A stretch of 24,772 nucleotides of DNA, from positions 251,671-276,442 of the forward strand of contig NW_003149772.1 in assembly GCF_000003605.2 (NCBI RefSeq), given 5' to 3'. Made by a program: the position numbers and the translations under genes. Positions 19,445-24,772 of this stretch are shown here, in pieces (the stretch's first letter is position 1; the number at the start of each line of letters is the position of its first letter). The notes under the pieces are model-generated. The model made no database searches. It was not told the DNA's origin and saw nothing but the letters and a program-made list of their open reading frames with translations. Origin of the DNA: Saccoglossus kowalevskii (lineage: Eukaryota; Hemichordata; Enteropneusta; Harrimaniidae).

Positions 19445-20120
19445 CAGCCATTTCTCGGACATGCTTTGACCGATCTCATTCAAACTTCACATAAAGACAA
19501 TTCTAAAAACGAATTATCGTAACAAAAAGAATCCGGAGATTCGCTTTCTCATAAAGACATATCAATCATTCAGATTACGTTCAAGTACATACATTGACAG
19601 TAATCGGACTGGTGGCTATTTTGTTTTAAAGAATGCACTTCCGGATCCACATCTCCAACATGCCTGGATCGATCAAGTTTAAACATAAATCATATCGGAC
19701 AAACGCACACGAAGTTACCATTGAATCCAAAATAGCTGTCTGGCGGTCATTTTGTTTTAATAGACGAATGCAGTATCACTAATGAAATCTGGCTATATCG
19801 CGTACATGCCTGAACCAATCAAATTTAAACTTCACACATCAGTTCATATATTTTGAAAATAGATTCCAGTTACTCATTACTGATTGAATTCCCACTGAAT
19901 TTGGTATATGCAATAAAAATTATGAACTTTAAGGCAAGTAATCAGAGTATTTGGGCGATATTTACCAGGTTGCTACATATGAATTTATATCAGACTACAT
20001 TATTTGTCAGCATCAACAGGTACATCTGTATCATCTTCGAATATGTATTGGCCCTAGATATTCAAATTGCGAGACTGCGCATGCTCGGGTCTCTGTTTTC
20101 AAAATGGCCGCCAAGGAGGT
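19445..20120 (+). repeat. diverged tandem repeat block (GGACATG…AAACTTCACA type)
   Basis: The pattern ACATGC-x-TG-x-xC-x-ATC-x-x-x-TT-x-AAACTTCACAT recurs near 19458, 19658 and 19803. Two of these are preceded by GGTGGCTATTTTGTTTTAA-like segments (19612, 19742), and a related AAAATGGCCGCCAA lies at 20100. Spacing is about 199 and 145 bases, so the units are unequal. The 112-codon frame at 19853-20191 overlaps the block and has no recognisable domain. Confidence 0.6.
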
Positions 20121-20485
20121 GTAGTCATTTTTTTTCGGAGTTTCAATTTTACCAGGATTTTCCCCGTTTAGTTCGAATAAAGGTAATATAAGTTGATCGA
20201 TAGTTTCTACCGATATCGCGAGTTTCGAAAAACATGTTATTTTCGAACAATGTTTGATGTCATGGTGGAAAACTTTCCTACCTTGTGTTTTTTATGAGTC
20301 GGTCGGCGAATGCGTCGGCGAGTAACTAAGTATACCACCCTACATAGTACTTCCGGTTCTGTTTATTATCGTAGAAACGTACCGAGCGCCTGTGCCTGTC
20401 ATGTGCGTTGGGCATGGCGATAATGGCGCCTTCGAAGTTTGCCTATATTTTACATCGCAATTTATTAAATAACTAGAATAAATTC

Positions 20486-20785
20486 TCATCTCCAATCGTA
20501 ATTACTCACAACAGCTACCTTTTTTGCATACACTGCACTAGTATGTCGTATCAAATCCAAGCCCTCTATCATCAAGTTGTGGTAAAATTGACGTAACTGT
20601 TTCATACCAATATCATGGCTGATCCACCTCAAAAACATTGTACAGTATCCAGTACGCCAACTCAGCTCATGCGCAGAAGGTGTTCGTAACGAAAATAACA
20701 CACGATCAGTCCGGTGTACATTATACCATGTACCTACCAATCCTAGGATTAAAATAAAAAGGTTAAAAAACATACTGCTTTTCAT
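20486..20785 (-). CDS. hypothetical ORF with hydrophobic N-terminus (weak)
   Basis: A 99-codon minus-strand frame from a real ATG (20785), beginning MKSSMFFNLFILILGLVGTW, which would make a plausible signal peptide or membrane anchor. A GTGAGT donor-like site lies near its end (about 20510), so the exon might stop there. It is overlapped at 20763-20785 by another open frame continuing to about 21000, which has no ATG (its first 'start' at 20957 is GTG). No domain recognised and no second exon found. Confidence 0.2.
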   Translation of the reverse strand: MKSSMFFNLFILILGLVGTWYNVHRTDRVLFSLRTPSAHELSWRTGYCTMFLRWISHDIGMKQLRQFYHNLMIEGLDLIRHTSAVYAKKVAVVSNYDWR

Positions 20786-20985
20786 GATCTCTCGTTTGTC
20801 TTTTATATCTATTTAAAGTCCATAATTGTGGCCGTCGGCTATTGAAATTTATTTCGTTTGAGGTTTCATTTTTATACACCAATCGTAGTACTATCACGAC
20901 TAAATACAGATGAGCAATGAGTGTCGCCTGATTCGCGGCATTCCACCTGGCTGCCACAATGATAGATAGGCTGTACCATAGTGGC

Positions 20986-22560
20986 TTATAACATAAAGAT
21001 AATCTCGACTTTTACCGAACACCAGGATATCGTCGGTCCTCTACAACCGTGTACAATTACGCAGGGCTTCACATTATCCCGAAGTTCGATGGAAGTCGTG
21101 TTTTTTGTGTCTGTGCAACTTAAACACGGTAAACGACCATGGTTACAAAGAATACAAAAATAAAACAAACAAACAATGTTCATGCTGTGGATTGGATCTA
21201 TCCGTGTGGTTGGTTTATGACGTCAATACATAGACGTCTAAGGAGAAGAAATGTTGATAAATAGATTGTCAAGCTTTTGTGTTATACATGGGGTCGGTAA
21301 ATGCATAGGGTTGATTGAATGAAACCGTGACGTTTGTGCTGCACACGTTCTTACTTACCTTTTTTGACATTTTAGAAACCTACAGGAATATCCCCGATTC
21401 ATTGCAAAAAAAAATGGCCACCAATGGAAACAGCGCCCTCACATGCCTGAATGCACGCGTTTGTTTACACCAAAGACTATAGTCTTTTTTTACACACACT
21501 AAATTGTCATTCAGCGTTCGCATACACCATTGATTTTAAAACACACACACCATTTTCCAAAATAACACACTCCCGGGCACTCACATATTTTAAAAATATG
21601 CCCAAGATTCCTTAAAGAACGCAATATTTATAATACAAATTTATTTTATTTTCTAGTACAGGTGTCATTTTGAATAACACACATCTTCTTTGAATCAACA
21701 CGTTATTTAAAAATTAAAAAAAGTTAAACTTACTCCAATAAAACGTCATTTTAAAACACATGCCATTTAAAAAATAATACGCACATAGTTTTCAATTATA
21801 TGTACGTTTTATTATAGTATGCATAGTAATGTTACATTACATGCCTCGTACATGAAAACATATATTAGGTTAACAATCAGGGAAATTTAACAGCAACAAC
21901 GCGTTCTGAACGTACACGAAGTAAAATATATTGAGCTCTGGAACTAGAATATTACAATTTGAGATATACTGAGCGGCAGCGTAAATTCTAATATGCCGTT
22001 GTCAAAGTTAGGTTGGTTTTCAAGTTATATTATTTATATATAGATTTTATTCCTTTATATATAGTAAACCGATTTTTGAAAAAAAAATAGTCGTTGTCGA
22101 ACAACACCATCACAGCACTACATTGGAAAGAATTGCGATTTTTTTGACATGAGAGTCGCTCGAGCGGATCAGCTTTAATTGGTGGATTATAAATTTAAGT
22201 GCCGAATTGGAAGTTGCATATTCAGTATTTCGCGGCCGAAAAGCCAAGCGCAATTTATTTTAAAGTTTTGATAGTAGTATTTTATAGTATTTTAAAGTCT
22301 TCATAGTAGGATCTCGACAAGAATTTTTAGATTCTTCGAGTAGCAGGAATACATTTGTATTTATATCAAGTCATATAATCGCGCGATTTTAAAAAGTCTT
22401 CTATCCAAGTCTCGCTATTGTTGTTTATGTTGAGTGTTTTTGAGTACAAGTGATAATGGGAACACAATATATATTTACTCAATTTTCAACCAATTTTAGT
22501 CTGCAGTCATAGTTTGTGGTCCTATCAGCTGACAACCAAAGCTGTATAAGATGCACGTAG
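20986..22560. other. AT-rich intergenic stretch, no gene seen
   Basis: Contains a short (AC)n tract at 21542-21551 and several degenerate CATTTT-x-AAAA-x-ACACA-like motifs between 21520 and 21790, suggesting an old short-period repeat. Short frames at 20981-21183 on both strands mirror each other and have no support. Confidence 0.5.
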
Positions 22561-23300
22561 AGAGTTGCATGGCAACGGACCTGTTCTGGGAGATATGATT
22601 ACGTCATGGATCTGACGTTGTATACATCACGTGGGACCCATATCACATCATTGTAACGCTTTAATAGTGTAAAATATATTGAGATTGGAATACAATTTTG
22701 GGGAGGTATTCATAATTATATTATAAAATTTGTTGTTTTTAAAAACCTTCAGTGGTTTTATACTATTGAACAAGTGTTTTTTACGAAAAACATTGAAAAG
22801 TTATGGCAAATAACAGCTTGTTTGAATGGAAATTTGCTTTTTCCAGTTCTCCGTCATGAAAAGTAGGAATCACGTGACTAAGTATCATCGGGAGCGGAGT
22901 TACGTCACAAGACGTTCCACGTTGCTAAGACGCGCGCCACTGTACATGCATTTCTATGGGCTCTGTTCGCGCTGCTGTTCGAGCCGGTGAAAATTTGAGA
23001 AAACAACACAAACTCAACTTTGAAGTAATCCTGAACAACCAAATTTCTATATGTTACACACGTAGGGCTAATCTTGGTACACTGTTCAGGGGAGTCTCAA
23101 CAACCATCCCAAAGTACCGTTTTCTGCGAGTTTTTGGCCTTTGTTTTCACCGCGAGGGTTGCCAAGCGGTGAAAATGCCCGGATGTCCGCCCCCGAGAAT
23201 ATCCTCGACGAGATCGTCATTTTGAATGAAATAATCAAACAATGCCCTCTACAGTTCACTGTTGCTTAGATGTATTTACCATGGCGGCGTCCTTTCACGA
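22560..23300. promoter_or_regulatory. candidate regulatory region with CRE, E-box and RFX-like motifs
   Basis: Locally richer in GC and CpG than its flanks. Motifs seen: near-palindromic RFX-type GTTGCATGGCAAC (22564-22576), TTACGTCA twice (22599-22606 and 22900-22907), CACGTG twice (22630-22635 and 22871-22876), an RFX half-site-like GTTGCTAAG (22921-22929), a 10-bp inverted repeat (23144-23175) and a YY1-like ATGGCGGCG (23282-23290). The open frame 22956-23225 inside it has a real ATG and 89 codons but no domain and probably reflects the GC-rich composition. No transcript start can be assigned. Confidence 0.35.
23144..23175. other. 10-bp perfect inverted repeat
   Basis: TTTTCACCGC and GCGGTGAAAA separated by 12 bases (GAGGGTTGCCAA). 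It could be a hairpin in RNA or a dimeric protein-binding site. It sits inside the CpG-richer region described above. Confidence 0.7.
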
Positions 23301-23588
23301 TTAACATCATTTGACAATCCAGCTCTAACATGAATCAATCGGCGAAATCCCGTATCCAATCAATAATGTTTATTTTATTTTATATGACACTAGGACGAGA
23401 AGTATACATATTTTAAATTAAGAAATTTGTAATGGCGGAAAAACAATGCACGAGACAATGTTGAAATTATCAATGTAGTCTATTCAGTTTCATGTTGTGT
23501 CCACTTTGTTTATTTGATTCACACACACAAACAAAATACAAGTTTCACAACATGAGGTCACGGCTCACTAAGCGTGAAATAGCCTTAT

Positions 23589-23717
23589 TTACTCGTCGCT
23601 TTCGTTATTTAAAGCTCTAACTGTAGTGTGAGACCTACAATTTGATTCTTTGTTTGGTTTAACCGCAAGCAAAGTCGATCCGTTCTTGTTTGTGACAATA
23701 ACTGTCACTGTTGTCAT
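23589..23717 (-). CDS. possible small ORF with nearby poly(A) signal (weak)
   Basis: From ATG 23717 (context CCATGACA) the minus strand encodes 42 residues starting MTTVTVIVTNKNGSTLLAVK and ending NESDE-stop. About 75 bases beyond the stop the minus strand has AATAAA (23509-23514). The open frame extends upstream to 23804, where the first start-like codon is GTG. Composition looks protein-like, but no family was recognised and chance is a real alternative. Confidence 0.18.
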   Translation of the reverse strand: MTTVTVIVTNKNGSTLLAVKPNKESNCRSHTTVRALNNESDE

Positions 23718-23804
23718 GGTTACATAGAACACTCGGTGCCGCTTGTATAGAATCAGACGTGCATCGTGACAGAACCGACGGCTATTGGTTTTTTTTCCAA
23801 ACAC

Positions 23805-24772
23805 TACGTACGTGCTTATTGTTCTAAAATTTCATTCTAGATCGCTATATCGTGACTCGCGGATTTTAGAATCATGCTAATTAAGAACACGTGATCCCAT
23901 GTGACCTCACGTGGTTTGCTGGGTATCTTGTATTTTAATTTGTGTGCTTGCGAAAAAAACGATAGACGGTCGTTAATATTCGTTATTAGTGACGCCCTTA
24001 TTAGAAAAACAACGACTCGGATCAGGGTAAAGCCACAGTTATTTATTTTTTCTTTCCGCAGCTAAGCCGAAATGATAGGATAAACATATAGTATTTTTCA
24101 CATTTTCTATTGAGATTTCAAACAAAAAAATTACTAGCAGCCTGACCGGGAGTAAAGATGTGGGGCTGCTAACTCGCCGTTCTAGATGGTCCGTGGTACG
24201 ATGATGATACATGACAACTCTAAAATACTGAGTAATTGCTCTTTTACCCTACAAAATTAAAACAGTGGGAAATTAACTTATTATTTTCGAAATAATTATT
24301 GAATTAATTGCCCATTTCTAAATTATTAAAAAACATGATGATTGTCTCACGACTTTATCCGGTGGATCACATCATTCCATGCATAGGGGTGCGAGGTATC
24401 GCCAACGAGGAGCGACTGCTTTGCAGGACATACGGGACATACTTTGCACTACAGATCCTCAACAGAGGAGGGTCTGTGTTTGCACTAAGCATTTCCTATC
24501 AGTTCGTTCGCTCTGTGCAATAAATGTGTTTAATACTGTATCTCAATATGTTACGCCATCTAGCGACTTAGTGCTTCTGTAACGTAAGTGGATGTCGCCA
24601 AAAATAGTTGTTTTTTATTGATTTCTTTTATTCTAATTGACGAATTACTGTTTAAACGAAATTTCTTACACCCATTTACGGCATTCTGACGTCACAATTT
24701 GTCGTCAGAGGGCACAGCTTATTCTAATTCCCTGATTATTGCTTACCATTTAGTAAAGTGAATATTTAATTA
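23805..24772. other. non-coding stretch, no gene seen
   Basis: Holds a pair of CACGTG sites (23889-23894 and 23908-23913) around a CATGTG variant. Open frames at 24308-24582 overlap one another in different frames and show no domain. Nothing else is supported up to the window end. Confidence 0.5.

Noticed and set aside
22956-23225. 89-codon plus-strand ORF starting MGSVRAAVRAGENLRK
   Set aside because: Real ATG, but composition follows the CpG-rich DNA, the opposite strand also holds an ORF, and no domain is visible.
24308-24582. Two overlapping plus-strand ORFs
   Set aside because: Different frames of the same short segment, no domain, no splice or poly(A) context.
1-24772. CRISPR arrays, bacterial operons or ribosomal RNA genes
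   Set aside because: The window has spliced exons and eukaryotic repeats. The only regular array is a spacer-less minisatellite; no rRNA-like sequence was seen.

Overview
This looks like AT-rich invertebrate nuclear DNA. Reasons: a spliced gene with GT-AG introns and AATAAA poly(A) signals, a decayed non-LTR retrotransposon, short inverted-repeat elements, minisatellites, and almost no long open frames. The repeat style (diverged 'GATGGCGGCCAAAT' repeats, and 'TAGCGAAT'-rich elements with TACTGTAAAA ends) suggests a marine invertebrate, possibly a lophotrochozoan such as a bivalve. That placement is inference; no marker gene fixes it.

The one gene I can reconstruct with confidence lies on the + strand from 7703 to 16629. 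Its four short coding exons (7703-7757, 9782-9885, 15480-15573, 16457-16629) join in frame across consensus splice sites. They give a 141-residue Ly6/uPAR (LU, three-finger) protein with a signal peptide, exactly ten cysteines in canonical spacing ending in a CC-x4-CN motif, three N-glycosylation sequons and a hydrophobic GPI-anchor tail. The stop codon overlaps the poly(A) signal. No exon exceeds 173 bases, so ORF scanning does not find it.

Layout: 1-561 is a 24-bp minisatellite with a nested 72-bp higher-order pattern, cut by the window edge. 566-4600 is mostly non-coding, with one dispersed repeat copy near 1751 and a weak minus-strand exon candidate at 3557-3727. 4849-4981 is a small cysteine-rich (zinc-ribbon-like) first-exon candidate, and 5666-5824 a possible terminal exon followed by AATAAA. 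5881-7380 is AT-rich without genes. 7385-7702 is the likely promoter and leader of the LU gene. Intron 1 holds a 581-bp inverted-repeat element (8371-8951). Intron 2 holds a decayed helix-rich coding relic (10900-11362), a short gag-like fragment (12508-12624) and a tandem 'GATGGCGGCCAAAT' repeat block (13557-14240). Intron 3 holds a palindromic element (16176-16345). Two direct copies of a ~135-bp sequence bracket exon 4.

Downstream, 16982-19025 is a 5'-truncated, frameshifted LINE (end of endonuclease, then reverse transcriptase with YADD), abutting the second repeat copy. 19445-20120 carries a diverged tandem repeat. 20486-24772 has no gene I can establish. It contains a region at 22560-23300 with CpGs, CRE, E-box and RFX-like motifs and a 10-bp inverted repeat, plus two weak minus-strand ORF candidates.

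The window is one GPI-anchored LU gene embedded in transposon debris. I see no multi-gene system.
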